From: Aquabacterium sp.
GTDB lineage: Bacteria > Pseudomonadota > Gammaproteobacteria > Burkholderiales > Burkholderiaceae_C
Assembly: GCF_030652515.1 (NCBI RefSeq)
Contig: NZ_JAUSAR010000155.1
Location: 62,001-126,000 of the forward strand
Length of the DNA: 64,000 bases
Direction of reading: 5' to 3'
Positions within the stretch are counted from its first letter, which is position 1, and each line of letters begins with the position of its first letter. The notes below the pieces were generated by a model. That model had not been told where the DNA came from, ran no database searches, and saw only the letters and a list, made by a program, of their open reading frames with translations. The position numbers and the translations under genes were made by a program. This document shows positions 1 through 8,837 of the stretch, one piece after another.

Positions 1-3000
1 GTGCCAGATTGGCTGACGCGGACGCGCCTGCCGTTGGTATCGTAAATATTCGTGGTGGTCCGTGTCCGACTGGCGTCGACCTTGTCCACCGACTGAAACA
101 ACTGACCAAAGGCGTTGTAGCTGCGGGTGCTGGCGTTGTTCAGTGCATCGGTGACGCTGGAGACCAGGCCGCGTTGGTCGTAGCCCCAGCGGTGGGTGCT
201 GGTGGTACCCGTGCTGGCGGCGACCAAATCTGCCACGGCACTGGCCACGGCGGTGTCCCGTCCACCACCGGCCGATTTCAAGGCGTCGAGCGTGGCGCTG
301 TCCAGCCGCTTGCCCACCTGGGTCTGGGTGGTGAGCTGGCCAAAGGTGCTGTAGGTGTACTGGGTGACTTCGCCCAACGCATTGACGCTGACGGTCTTGC
401 GGCCGGCCGCGTCGTAGTAGTACAGGGTCTTGAGGCCCGGGCCGCCAAAGCCATCAGGCTCGGTCGCAGACGTCAGGCGGTTGTCGTTGTCGTAGGTGTA
501 GTGCGTGCCCCAGGTGGCCCAGATCACTTCGGTTTGCGCGGCGATCTCGGCTGGCAAATACACCCCGGCCCGGACCCAGTCGAGCAGTGCTTGAGAGCCT
601 TCGGCCGGCAAGGTGGCGGTCAGGCGGCCCAGCTTGTCGTAGCGGCTTTGCTTGGCGCTCTCCAGCACATACTCTGTTTTCACGCTGACCAGGTTGCCAG
701 CCGTGTCGTAGTCGTAGTAGGTGTAGGCGTACTCAGGGCGCGACCACATCCAGTAAACACGGTTGAGTTCGTCATAGAAGCTGTTGACGATGTGGTCGTG
801 TTCTGGGTTGGTGTAGATGTATGAGCCAGTGGCAGGTGCTGCGGCACTGCTGCCGATGAAGGCGGGCGCTGTCCTGCCGTCAAAGCTGCCTTGCACCTTG
901 TTGGTATAGCGGTAAGTGAGAGTCTTGTTGCCTGCGGCGTCGTAGGCAAAGCGCGTGTAGTAGCTCTCGGCGTCCAGCACGCCGGTCAGCTGTCCACGGG
1001 CGTTGTACAGGTAATGGGTGACCTGGTCATTGGCCGGATCACGCAAAACATAGTCACCGCTGGTTGGCGGCTGGTCATAGGCCTGGGGCTTGACACTGGC
1101 GTCAGGTGTGTCGCCGCTGGCGTTGGCGAACAAGTTCGCGTACTTGACCGTCTTGATCAGCCGCCCTGCTGCGTCATAGGTGTTCTCGGTGTAGGCCCCC
1201 ACGCCGTCAAGCACGCCATCGAGCAGGCCGTCGGCGCTGTAGTAGCGGTTCTCGTAACGATCATTGATGCTGGTCGTTGGCACGGTGTTGGCGTCGTCTG
1301 CCAGCACTTCGGTGCCTGCCGTTCGAACCGCGGCCAGCTTGGTGGCATTGAGGACGTTGTTGTGGCGAATGGTCTGCACCAATTGCCCCGCACCATCGTA
1401 GGTGTGGGTGACCACGGCGCCGGCCGCATCAATGGTCTTGACCAGGCGCCCGGCCAGATCGTAGACGTTGACGTTGATGCGGTCGTTGGCCGCATCGGCG
1501 ATGGGGCGCACGTCCAGGCCGATGGTGGCGCTCAGGCTGCCCACGTCGGGGGCGCTGGCCAGCGCGCTGAGCACATTGGCCGAGACCGGGTTAGCCCACT
1601 GCTTGGTCTGCACCAACTGGTTGTCGGCGTTGTAGATGAACTGCGTGAGCGCGCCACTCTGGTCGATCTGACCCACCTTGCGGCTGGCCTCGTCGTAGAT
1701 GTAGAAGGTCTTCTCGCCCGTGGCGCTGGTCACCATGCGCAGGCGGTTGAGCTTGTCGTAGCTGTAGCCAATGGTGCCATAGTCGATGGTGCTGGCAACA
1801 TCCGAGATGCGCTGCACCGCGAACAAGCGGCCATGGGCATCGTAGGAGTTCACGGTGGCTTGCCCATTCACCTCGATCGTGGCGGCCACATAACCCAGGC
1901 CCATGAACTCGTTGTACACCGTGAGCTTTTGCTGGCCCAGGGCATCGGTCTCTCTCACCACTCGGTTCAAGCCGTCGTAGGTGTAGCTGGTGCTGTGGTT
2001 CAGACCGTCAATGCGAGTGAGCAAATTGCCGGCCTGGTCATACACATACTGCGTGACCGCTGGCGAGGCACCTACGCCCGCGCTGCTGATCGTCGCGTAC
2101 GTCGTGGCCTTGTCCAGCTGCGAGCGGCTGTTGTAGGTGTAGTCGGTGCGCTGTGTGCGGGTCAGGTCCTGCTGGGCCGTCCAGGCGCTGAGTGCCGTGT
2201 CGGTGATGGCCTCCGAGCCCAGTGGTGCCGCGCCGTACAAGGTCATGCTGGTTTGCTGGCCCAGGGTGTTGTACTTGTACTCGGTCACGCGCTTTTGCGG
2301 GCTGATCACAAAGCGCAGGTGTCCGGTGCTGTTGTACGCGTAGCTGGTGGTCTGCGCACCGCTGGGCAAACCTGCCAGATCGCCGTCCGGGTCTACCACG
2401 GTGTAGGTGGTCTCCTGCAGCAGCAGGTTCGTGGCGCTGTACGTACGTTCGACCACGTGGCCAGTCGCATCGCGCTCATAGGTGCGATTGCCGTTGGTGT
2501 CGTACTCGTAGGTGGTGATGCTCCCCCGCCCGTCGGTCACGTGCAAGACGTTGCCGTTGGCGTCGTAGTCAAAATTGGTGGTCTGGCTGGTGCCGCCCAC
2601 CGCTGGGGTCTTGACCTGAGTCAACTGGTATTGGTTCTGGCCCGCAGCCGTGCCGTAGCTCAGCTCGGTGTTTTGCAGCAAGGGGTCGGTGATCGTGGTC
2701 TTGCCGCTGACCGAGTAGTCAAAGGTGGTGAGCTGGGATTGTCCAAATGCTACCTGCGTGAAACTTTGGATGCGTCCCGACGTGTCATAGCCAAAAATGA
2801 CTTTGCTGCCATCACTTTGGGTGATGCTGGCCAGCCGCTTGCTGGTCGCGTCGATGTAACCATAGGTGGTCACGTGGGTGGTGGTAGACCCGGTGTAGAC
2901 CGGCTTGAGGTCCACCGTGACCGTCTTCAGGCGGCTGAAGCTGGTGTTGTAGGTTTCGTAGGTGTAGCTGACCCGGTTGAGCGACTGGGTCGCGCCCAGC

Positions 3001-3686
3001 GCATCCTTGTACGTGGTCGTCATCGACAGGATGTTGCTGGTCTTGCCTGAGGTCGTGTCGTAGGTGATAACCACCTTCTCGTTACTGGCAGTGCTGCCCG
3101 AGAACGTGGCGATCTCGGTAATCAGGTAAGACGTGGCATTGAGGTACGTCAGGTTGATTTTGTTGCTGTCCAGGTCGATCACGCTTGTCAGGCGGGCATT
3201 GAAGCCGCTGACCACGTTGTACAGCTCTTGGGTCTGGGTGTCGCCATCGGTCCAGGTCCACACGTCGGCGTTGTACGTCAAGGTGTCGAAGCTGCCGCTG
3301 CCGGACTTGCTGACGTATTGGCTGCCATCGTGGGTGTAGACCGTCTCTGAGCTGTCTTCGCCGACCCGCGTGATCGTGCTGCCCACCGTGTTGATGGTGC
3401 CAGTCAAGCCATTGATGACCCGGTTCAGGCCCAGGCGCCAGTTGTCGCCGTTGTCATCCGCGCCTGCGCCCAGGCTGTTGTAGGTGCGCGAGACGGCCAC
3501 GTCCGGGCCGACGCCCACCAGCCACTCGTCTTGCTGCTGCACCACCAGGTTGCCGGTGGCGGCATTGACCAGCACCTTGTCGCCCGTAGCGCCTTGGCCG
3601 GCCACCCCCAATTGCCCCTGTCCGCCCAGCAGACCCCATGAAGTGTTCAACAAACCCAGGCCTTGGCCAGCAACGATCGCAGTCAT
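1..3686 (-). CDS. YD-repeat / RHS family protein (C-terminus beyond window)
   Basis: A reading frame opens at ATG 3686 and stays in register at the places I translated (start, near 2760 and the window edge), giving at least 1228 residues without a stop. The protein begins MTAIVAGQGLG, has no signal peptide, and carries an N-terminal segment containing VNAATGNLVVQQQDEWLVG, as in many Burkholderiales RHS proteins. It then becomes a long array of YD repeats such as YDANGNVLHVTDGRG, YNTLGQQTSM and YDTNGRRVRVSQSG. RHS/YD-repeat proteins form hollow beta-shells that often encapsulate a variable C-terminal toxin delivered to competitors. The C-terminal core and tip, which would define the activity, lie outside the window. 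Family is clear; a toxin role is inference. Confidence 0.9.
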   Translation of the reverse strand, partial: MTAIVAGQGLGLLNTSWGLLGGQGQLGVAGQGATGDKVLVNAATGNLVVQQQDEWLVGVGPDVAVSRTYNSLGAGADDNGDNWRLGLNRVINGLTGTINTVGSTITRVGEDSSETVYTHDGSQYVSKSGSGSFDTLTYNADVWTWTDGDTQTQELYNVVSGFNARLTSVIDLDSNKINLTYLNATSYLITEIATFSGSTASNEKVVITYDTTSGKTSNILSMTTTYKDALGATQSLNRVSYTYETYNTSFSRLKTVTVDLKPVYTGSTTTHVTTYGYIDATSKRLASITQSDGSKVIFGYDTSGRIQSFTQVAFGQSQLTTFDYSVSGKTTITDPLLQNTELSYGTAAGQNQYQLTQVKTPAVGGTSQTTNFDYDANGNVLHVTDGRGSITTYEYDTNGNRTYERDATGHVVERTYSATNLLLQETTYTVVDPDGDLAGLPSGAQTTSYAYNSTGHLRFVISPQKRVTEYKYNTLGQQTSMTLYGAAPLGSEAITDTALSAWTAQQDLTRTQRTDYTYNSRSQLDKATTYATISSAGVGASPAVTQYVYDQAGNLLTRIDGLNHSTSYTYDGLNRVVRETDALGQQKLTVYNEFMGLGYVAATIEVNGQATVNSYDAHGRLFAVQRISDVASTIDYGTIGYSYDKLNRLRMVTSATGEKTFYIYDEASRKVGQIDQSGALTQFIYNADNQLVQTKQWANPVSANVLSALASAPDVGSLSATIGLDVRPIADAANDRINVNVYDLAGRLVKTIDAAGAVVTHTYDGAGQLVQTIRHNNVLNATKLAAVRTAGTEVLADDANTVPTTSINDRYENRYYSADGLLDGVLDGVGAYTENTYDAAGRLIKTVKYANLFANASGDTPDASVKPQAYDQPPTSGDYVLRDPANDQVTHYLYNARGQLTGVLDAESYYTRFAYDAAGNKTLTYRYTNKVQGSFDGRTAPAFIGSSAAAPATGSYIYTNPEHDHIVNSFYDELNRVYWMWSRPEYAYTYYDYDTAGNLVSVKTEYVLESAKQSRYDKLGRLTATLPAEGSQALLDWVRAGVYLPAEIAAQTEVIWATWGTHYTYDNDNRLTSATEPDGFGGPGLKTLYYYDAAGRKTVSVNALGEVTQYTYSTFGQLTTQTQVGKRLDSATLDALKSAGGGRDTAVASAVADLVAASTGTTSTHRWGYDQRGLVSSVTDALNNASTRSYNAFGQLFQSVDKVDASRTRTTTNIYDTNGRRVRVSQSG

Positions 3687-3855
3687 CTTTTATTCCTTGG
3701 CAGTGCAAGGCGCCGCTTGGTGTCTCCCTCGCCGCGCCCTCGTTAACTCTGACGGCCCCCCATGCGCTTCAAGCACCATGCGGCAAGCCTTCAAAGGCTT
3801 CTTTCCAAAGAATTGAGAATTTGTTTAGCTCCGAGACCCCCTTATTTGAGGGGTG

Positions 3856-3885
3856 CTGGAAAAAATCATGTAACAGCCCTATACT
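3856..3885 (+). promoter_or_regulatory. Candidate sigma-70 promoter of ahcY
   Basis: A good -10 hexamer, TATACT, lies at 3880-3885. A weak -35-like CTGGAA lies at 3856-3861 with 18 bp spacing. Transcription from it would begin near 3891-3893, exactly where the riboswitch aptamer begins, which supports the assignment. Confidence 0.5.
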
Positions 3886-3892
3886 GGCCATC

Positions 3893-3977
3893 CTTTCGAG
3901 GAGCGTTGCAAGGTTCGTCTTTCATCAAGGCACGGACCCCAGGCTCGAAAGTGTCTCCCCTGCAACCGCGCTCACCC
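3893..3977 (+). promoter_or_regulatory. SAH riboswitch aptamer upstream of ahcY
   Basis: The sequence carries the conserved SAH-riboswitch core: GAGGAGCGUUGCAA, then CCCAGGCUCG, then GCAACCGCGCUCACC. CUUUCGAG (3893-3900) pairs perfectly with CUCGAAAG (3944-3951). GAGCG and UUGC (3901-3909) pair with GCAA and CGCUC (3962-3973). The two helices interleave, which gives the pseudoknot topology known for this class. GUUCGU/ACGGAC closes an inner helix. SAH riboswitches normally sit upstream of ahcY and turn it on when toxic S-adenosylhomocysteine accumulates. Both sequence and position fit. Confidence 0.92.
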
Positions 3978-4010
3978 GCAAGTGTCCCGCTGGGTGAGTT
4001 GTCTTTTTTC
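3971..4010 (+). terminator. Riboswitch-controlled intrinsic terminator
   Basis: CUCACCC (3971-3977) pairs with GGGUGAG (3992-3998) and is followed by UUGUCUUUUUUC. The left arm shares CUC (3971-3973) with the 3' strand of the aptamer helix. SAH binding should therefore block terminator formation and allow read-through into ahcY, an ON switch. The mutually exclusive pairing is visible in the sequence; the direction of the switch is inferred. Confidence 0.75.
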
Positions 4011-4067
4011 CCCTCCTCCCTGGCAGTCCTGCGGCTTCAAAACAATGTTGCTTGAAGGAAATTCGCC

Positions 4068-5516
4068 ATGAGCGCTCCACAAAAATCCCTGATCACCGAC
4101 CACAAAGGCGTTGACTGCGTCGTTGCCGACATGTCCCAAGCCGCTTGGGGCCGCAAAGAAATCCTGATCGCCGAATGCGAAATGCCGGCCCTGATGGCCA
4201 TCCGTGAGGAATACGCTGCCAAGCAGATCCTCAAAGGCGCGCGCATCACCGGCTCGCTGCACATGACCATCCAGACGGCCGTGCTGGTCGAGACCTTGCA
4301 AGCCCTGGGCGCCCAAGTGCGCTGGGCCTCGTGCAACATCTTCTCGACGCAAGACCACGCTGCAGCTGCCCTGGTGGAAGCCGGCACCCCCGTGTTCGCC
4401 TACAAGGGCGAGTCGCTGGAAGAGTACTGGGACTACACCCACCGCATCTTTGAATTCGGCGCCAAGGGCACGGAGGGCGAAGGCCCCAACATGATCCTGG
4501 ACGACGGCGGCGATGCCACCATGCTGATGCACCTGGGCAAGCAAGCTGAAAAAGACCTGAGCGTGCTGGACAAGCCCGGCAGCGAAGAAGAGCGAATCCT
4601 GTTTGCCGCCATCAAGGCCAAGCTGGCCGTGGACAACACCTGGTACACCCGCAAGGCCGCCCAGATCATCGGCGTGACCGAAGAAACCACCACGGGCGTG
4701 CACCGCCTGAACGAGATGAGCGCCAAGGGCAGCCTGCTGTTCCGCGCCATCAACGTGAATGACTCGGTCACCAAGTCCAAGTTCGACAACCTGTACGGCT
4801 GCCGCGAATCGCTGGTCGATGGCATCAAGCGCGCCACCGACGTGATGGTGGCTGGCAAGGTCGCCGTGGTGGCTGGCTACGGTGACGTGGGCAAGGGCTC
4901 GGCCCAAGCTTTGCGCGCCTTGTCCGCCCAAGTCTGGGTGACCGAGATCGACCCCATCAACGCCCTGCAAGCCGCGATGGAAGGCTTCCGCGTGGTGACC
5001 ATGGACTGGGCTGCCGACAAGGCCGACATCTTCGTCACCAGCACCGGCAACAAGAGCGTGATCACCTTCAAGCACATGGCCGCGATGAAGAACAACGCCA
5101 TCGTTTGCAACATCGGCCACTTCGACAATGAAATCGACGTCGCCGAGCTGGAAACGCAATGCCAGTGGGAAGAGATCAAGCCCCAGGTCGATCACGTCAT
5201 CTTCAAGGACGGCAAGCGCATCATCCTGCTGGCCAAGGGCCGCCTGGTGAACCTGGGCTGCGGCACGGGTCACCCCAGCTACGTGATGTCGTCCAGCTTT
5301 GCCAACCAGACCATCGCCCAGATCGAGTTGTTCGCTCACAGCGACGCCTACGACAACGGCAAGGTCTATGTGTTGCCCAAGCACCTGGACGAAAAAGTGG
5401 CCCGCCTGCAGCTGACCACCTTGAACGCCCAGCTCACCGAGCTGACCGACGAGCAAGCCGCCTACATTGGCGTGCCCAAGACGGGCCCTTACAAGCCCGA
5501 CACTTACAGGTATTGA
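4068..5516 (+). CDS. ahcY: S-adenosylhomocysteine hydrolase (adenosylhomocysteinase)
   Basis: This cytosolic NAD-dependent enzyme splits S-adenosylhomocysteine into adenosine and homocysteine, removing the product that inhibits methyltransferases. The 482-residue protein is full length for bacterial forms. Visible features are the [13 protein letters not shown] catalytic region (about residues 226-238), the Rossmann loop [11 protein letters not shown] (about 269-279), [12 protein letters not shown] and the C-terminal KPDTYRY that closes over NAD of the neighbouring subunit. The ATG at 4068 has AAGGAAA upstream. It follows an SAH riboswitch and precedes tlyA and metF, placing it in a methyl-cycle cluster. 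Confidence 0.98.
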   Translation: MSAPQKSLITDHKGVDCVVADMSQAAWGRKEILIAECEMPALMAIREEYAAKQILKGARITGSLHMTIQTAVLVETLQALGAQVRWASCNIFSTQDHAAAALVEAGTPVFAYKGESLEEYWDYTHRIFEFGAKGTEGEGPNMILDDGGDATMLMHLGKQAEKDLSVLDKPGSEEERILFAAIKAKLAVDNTWYTRKAAQIIGVTEETTTGVHRLNEMSAKGSLLFRAINVNDSVTKSKFDNLYGCRESLVDGIKRATDVMVAGKVAVVAGYGDVGKGSAQALRALSAQVWVTEIDPINALQAAMEGFRVVTMDWAADKADIFVTSTGNKSVITFKHMAAMKNNAIVCNIGHFDNEIDVAELETQCQWEEIKPQVDHVIFKDGKRIILLAKGRLVNLGCGTGHPSYVMSSSFANQTIAQIELFAHSDAYDNGKVYVLPKHLDEKVARLQLTTLNAQLTELTDEQAAYIGVPKTGPYKPDTYRY

Positions 5517-5517
5517 A

Positions 5518-5594
5518 CCCTCCCCCTACGGCCTGACGGCCGCCCCCTCACAGGGGGCACCACCTGCGGACCGGCCAAGCCGGCTCCGCGGTGG
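5518..5594. repeat. REP-like triple-hairpin intergenic element
   Basis: Three adjacent inverted repeats fill the ahcY-tlyA gap: CGGCC/GGCCG, GCCCCCT/AGGGGGC, and a longer imperfect stem between CCACC and GGTGG around CCGG-CCAAG-CCGG. The layout, starting CTCCCCCTACGG and ending GGTGG, resembles hairpin elements scattered between genes of Comamonadaceae (from memory, not searched). It may stabilise the ahcY message or attenuate transcription. No second copy was noticed here. Confidence 0.55.
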
Positions 5595-5617
5595 TTGCTG
5601 GATCAACCAAAGAAGCC

Positions 5618-6397
5618 ATGGCTCGCGCAGATCAACTCCTCGTTCAACAAGGGCACGCGCCCACCCGCTCCGCCGCCCACCGATTGATTGACGCCAGCGC
5701 CGCGCAATGGCTCAGCCCCAAAGGCTGGACCACCTTGCGCAAAGCTGGTGAAGATCTGCCTGACGGCACGCAGTTCCGTGTCACCAATGACGCGGAGTTG
5801 CGCTGGGTGTCACGTGCCGGGCTCAAGCTCGAAGGCGCGCTGGCCCACATCAACCTGAACGTGTCCGACTGGCGCTGCCTGGACGTGGGCCAGAGCACCG
5901 GTGGTTTCACCGACGTGCTGCTGGCCAACGGCGCCAGCCAGGTCGTGGGCGTGGACGTGGGCCATGGCCAACTGCACCCTCGTCTGAAAGAGGACGCCCG
6001 CGTGGTGTCGCTGGAAGAGGTGCACGCCCGCGAGCTCGACAAGAGCACCTTGCGCGAGCATGCCCCGGCCGACGGTTTCGATTTGATCGTGGCCGACCTG
6101 TCCTTCATCTCGCTGGCCAGCGTGGTGCCGCACCTGAAAACCTGGCTCAAGCCCGGTGGCCACGTGCTGATGCTGATCAAGCCCCAGTTCGAAGTGGGCA
6201 AGGGCAATGTCGGCAAGGGCGGCGTGGTCAAGGATCCGGCCTTGCACGCGCGGGCCCGCGACATGGTGCGCCGCGCTTGCACCGACCTGGGTTGGACCGT
6301 GCACAAGGGCTTCAACAGCCCGATCGCGGGCGGCGATGGCAACCAGGAGTTCTTCATCTGGGCGTCGTCCTCATCGACCGCGCCCTCGGCTCCCTGA
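5618..6397 (+). CDS. TlyA family rRNA (cytidine-2'-O)-methyltransferase / hemolysin A homologue
   Basis: The protein has an N-terminal S4 RNA-binding domain (MARADQLLVQQG through about residue 60), the linker VSRAGLKLEGAL, and a Rossmann methyltransferase domain with CLDVGQSTGGFTDVLL as SAM-binding motif I. DLIVADLSFISL and KPQFEVGK follow further on. TlyA-family enzymes 2'-O-methylate rRNA cytidines; older annotations call them hemolysins. The ATG at 5618 is preferred over an in-frame GTG at 5591 because the S4 domain begins directly at MARAD. The length of 259 residues is normal. The gene lies between ahcY and metF and its product consumes SAM. Confidence 0.9.
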   Translation: MARADQLLVQQGHAPTRSAAHRLIDASAAQWLSPKGWTTLRKAGEDLPDGTQFRVTNDAELRWVSRAGLKLEGALAHINLNVSDWRCLDVGQSTGGFTDVLLANGASQVVGVDVGHGQLHPRLKEDARVVSLEEVHARELDKSTLREHAPADGFDLIVADLSFISLASVVPHLKTWLKPGGHVLMLIKPQFEVGKGNVGKGGVVKDPALHARARDMVRRACTDLGWTVHKGFNSPIAGGDGNQEFFIWASSSSTAPSAP

Positions 6398-6423
6398 GCC
6401 TTCCCTTGAAAGTCTGAAAAAGC

Positions 6424-7269
6424 ATGAGCACGCTTGCCCCTACTTCCCTGCCGTTGAGCTTCGAGTTCTTCCCGCCCAAGACGCCGGAAGGTTTTGACAA
6501 GCTGGCGGTCGTGCGCCAGCAGTTGTACCCGCTCAAGCCGCAGTACTGCTCCGTCACCTATGGCGCGGGCGGCTCCACACAAGATGGCACCATCCAGACG
6601 GTGCGGGCCATCCTGTCCGAAGGCTTTGACGCGGCGCCGCATTTCTCGTGCATCGGTGCCAGCAAGGCCGGCGTGCGCGAGCAATTGGCGCAGTTCGCCT
6701 CTCAGGGCATCCGCCGCCTGGTGGCCTTGCGGGGCGATCTGCCCAGCGGCTACGGTGGTTTTGGCGAGTTCCGCTACGCCAGCGAGCTGGTGGCCTACAT
6801 CCGCGAGGAAACCGGCGACCACTTCCACATCGAGGTGGCGGCTTACCCCGAGGTGCACCCCCAGGCCCGCAATCCGCAGGCTGACCTGGAGGCTTTTGTG
6901 ACCAAGGTCAAGGCCGGTGCCGACGTGGCCCTGACCCAGTATTTCTTCAACGCCGACGCCTACTTCCGTTTTGTGGATGACGCGGCCAAGCAAGGTGTCA
7001 GCATCCCCATCATCCCGGGGATCATGCCGATCACCAACTCCACCCAGCTCATGCGTTTCTCGGACGCGTGCGGCGCCGAAATCCCCCGCTGGATCCGTGC
7101 ACGCCTGGAAGGCTATGGCGATGACAAGGCCTCCATCCAGGCCTTTGGCTTGGACGTGGTGGCTGAATTGTGTGAAAAGCTGCGCCGCGCTGGCGTGCCG
7201 GGGCTGCACTTCTACACCATGAACCAATCGACCTCGGTGCTGGCCTTGTGCCAACGGCTGGGTTGGTGA
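6424..7269 (+). CDS. metF: 5,10-methylenetetrahydrofolate reductase
   Basis: This FAD enzyme reduces 5,10-methylene-THF to 5-methyl-THF, which remethylates homocysteine to methionine. At 281 residues it is the usual bacterial MetF size. Diagnostic motifs are SFEFFPPKTPEG near the N-terminus, TYGAGGSTQDGT, the flavin-contacting LRGDLP, AAYPEVHPQA, ADVALTQYFFNADAYFRF and PGIMPITN. It starts 26 bp after tlyA, so ahcY-tlyA-metF is probably one transcription unit that regenerates methionine from the homocysteine released by AhcY. Confidence 0.97.
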   Translation: MSTLAPTSLPLSFEFFPPKTPEGFDKLAVVRQQLYPLKPQYCSVTYGAGGSTQDGTIQTVRAILSEGFDAAPHFSCIGASKAGVREQLAQFASQGIRRLVALRGDLPSGYGGFGEFRYASELVAYIREETGDHFHIEVAAYPEVHPQARNPQADLEAFVTKVKAGADVALTQYFFNADAYFRFVDDAAKQGVSIPIIPGIMPITNSTQLMRFSDACGAEIPRWIRARLEGYGDDKASIQAFGLDVVAELCEKLRRAGVPGLHFYTMNQSTSVLALCQRLGW

Positions 7270-7276
7270 TGTTCTG

Positions 7277-7300
7277 AAGGCGCTGCTGCGGCGCCTTTCC
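7277..7300 (+). terminator. Hairpin after metF
   Basis: AAGGCGC (7277-7283) pairs with GCGCCTT (7291-7297) immediately after the metF stop codon, followed by a short T-rich run. This is a plausible first intrinsic terminator of the ahcY-tlyA-metF unit. Confidence 0.55.
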
Positions 7301-7320
7301 TTGCATTGACAGGCCATGAA

Positions 7321-7349
7321 AAAGGCTCCCGATTGGGAGCCTTTCTTTT
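7321..7349. terminator. Bidirectional intrinsic terminator between metF and the PEP-CTERM gene
   Basis: AAAGGCTCCC (7321-7330) and GGGAGCCTTT (7335-7344) form a 10-bp perfect stem around GATT, with T-rich sequence on the right and A-rich sequence on the left. It can serve both convergent transcripts. Confidence 0.85.
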
Positions 7350-7375
7350 GGCGGCTGATTGATTCAGGAATCGAA

Positions 7376-8080
7376 TCAGTCGTTGGCAGCCTTGCGGCGG
7401 CGAGCCATCAGGCCCATGCCGACCAGACCAATGCCCATCAAGGCATAGGTTGATGGCTCAGGCACGCTGGACACGGTACCGATCTTGATGCTGGTGATCA
7501 GGCCACCGACGAACGCCACCTGGGCGGGATCCAGGCCGTTGCTGCTCAACAGGCTCTTGAAGCTGTTCGACAAGGCGAAGCCGCTGGCATCCAGGCCGAT
7601 CAGGCGGGGGGTTGCCGAGGTAGGAACGCTGGTGCCGACGGAGGTGCCGAAGCTGCTGCTCACGTTGGAGGCGGTCAGCAGGGACTGGTTCAGGATCTTG
7701 GTGGCGAACAGGCCGGAGCCGATCACCAAGTCACCGGTCAGGTCCTTGGTGCCCACGTCGAAGCTGAAGTTGGTCAGAGAGATGGGCAAGTTGCCCAGCT
7801 TGGTGAAGTTGAAACCTTGGGCATCGGTGAAGTCGATCGTCATCGCGCCAGGGTTGGTGGCGGTGGAGACGCCTTGCACATTGGCCGTCAGCACGCCGGT
7901 GGTGGTGTTCAGCGTGGCGCCGCCCGTGGCAGCCAGGGTGTAGCCATTCAGGTTGGCGTTGATGGCGGCCAGATCCAGATTGATGGCAGCCGTGGTGGCG
8001 ACGAAGGGTTGACTGGCGGCCGAGGCGATGCCGGTGGCCAGAGCCAGGGCTGCAAAACTGAACTGCTTGAGAGCTTTCAT
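7376..8080 (-). CDS. PEP-CTERM sorting-domain exported protein
   Basis: The 234-residue protein starts MKALKQFSFAALALATG with a classical signal peptide ending near IASAAS. A Thr/Ser/Asn-rich beta-type body follows, and the C-terminus is VPEPSTYALMGIGLVG plus a hydrophobic stretch and RRRKAAND, a textbook PEP-CTERM tripartite tail. Such proteins are processed by an exosortase and usually linked to exopolysaccharide or biofilm matrix. The body shows no domain I recognise. The ATG at 8080 is chosen over an upstream TTG at 8254 because the signal peptide and an AAGGAAT ribosome site fit it. No exosortase gene lies in this window. Confidence 0.9.
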   Translation of the reverse strand: MKALKQFSFAALALATGIASAASQPFVATTAAINLDLAAINANLNGYTLAATGGATLNTTTGVLTANVQGVSTATNPGAMTIDFTDAQGFNFTKLGNLPISLTNFSFDVGTKDLTGDLVIGSGLFATKILNQSLLTASNVSSSFGTSVGTSVPTSATPRLIGLDASGFALSNSFKSLLSSNGLDPAQVAFVGGLITSIKIGTVSSVPEPSTYALMGIGLVGMGLMARRRKAAND

Positions 8081-8216
8081 TTGTCGATTCCTTAGTAGTA
8101 GTGAAGCAGGGCTCTGAACTGACGCCCTTTGTCTTACTTGACGGTTAGGCCATCTTGCTGCATGCCGGGCGCATAACGTATAGGGTTCTCGCGCACTCCC
8201 CCTTGGTTCGGGGGGG

Positions 8217-8813
8217 TCAGGCGCTGAAGACCTGCAACTCTGTAACAACGCCAATCAAGGGAAAGTCATGGGGTTGTGAACTAAACACGGTCGGGCTCAG
8301 TTGGGCCTGTGACCAGGCGATGCCCACGGCGGTGACATCGGGGTGTTGGGCCAGAAAGCGGTCGAAATAGCCGCCGCCATAACCCAGTCTGAAACCGTCC
8401 GGCGTGAACCCCAGGCAAGGCACCAGCACCACATCGGGCTCGCACGGGCGCCCTGGCGGGCTGGGGATGCCGCATTCGTCCAGGGTGGTGACTTCCTCGC
8501 CCTGCCAGGGCCGGTAGTGCATCTGCCGCGTGGTGCGCGCCGCCCAGGGCAGCGCCAACTGGCACGACCATGTCTGTTGCGCCAACAAGGCGGCGGGCCT
8601 TGGGTTAAATTCAGCCTGGATGGGCCAGTACAGGCCCAGGCACTCGGGCTCCAGCTGGCGCAGCACGTTCATCAGGTTTTCTTGCAGGGCGGCTTGGGCT
8701 GAGGCCAGCACGGCGGGGTTCTCGGCCCAGGTTTGGCGAGCCGCCTTCAGCCGATGACGAAGTGCGCTGCGGGGATCAAGGGGCGGGTTGGCTGGAGGGG
8801 GCGAGGCGGTCAT
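8217..8813 (-). CDS. fau (ygfA): 5-formyltetrahydrofolate cyclo-ligase
   Basis: This enzyme converts 5-formyl-THF (folinate) to 5,10-methenyl-THF with ATP, returning stored folate to the active pool. The 198-residue product has the family pattern: an N-terminal Arg-rich helix (PRSALRHRLKAARQ), a central beta domain, and the ATP/substrate loop FRLGYGGGYFDRFL near the C-terminus, followed by GIAWSQAQL. The open frame extends far upstream, but that part is antisense to slt; the ATG at 8813 is the sensible start. It is transcribed divergently from slt and fits the nearby one-carbon genes. Confidence 0.93.
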   Translation of the reverse strand: MTASPPPANPPLDPRSALRHRLKAARQTWAENPAVLASAQAALQENLMNVLRQLEPECLGLYWPIQAEFNPRPAALLAQQTWSCQLALPWAARTTRQMHYRPWQGEEVTTLDECGIPSPPGRPCEPDVVLVPCLGFTPDGFRLGYGGGYFDRFLAQHPDVTAVGIAWSQAQLSPTVFSSQPHDFPLIGVVTELQVFSA

Positions 8814-8837
8814 GACAAGGGCAAAAGGGCAACACAA

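Noticed and set aside
9-3050. Two long plus-strand open frames (9-824 and 891-3050) opposite the RHS gene
   Set aside because: They read as Val/Gly/Ala-rich low-complexity protein and are antisense shadows of the clear YD-repeat frame; no ribosome site or domain supports them.
3972-5456. 494-codon minus-strand frame opposite ahcY
   Set aside because: It has no family resemblance and fully overlaps a textbook ahcY; typical GC-rich shadow frame.
8082-8216. Possible 6S RNA beside the fau gene
   Set aside because: 6S RNA often neighbours this gene in gammaproteobacteria, but no long closing stem with a central bubble is visible here, and upstream of fau there is no room before slt.
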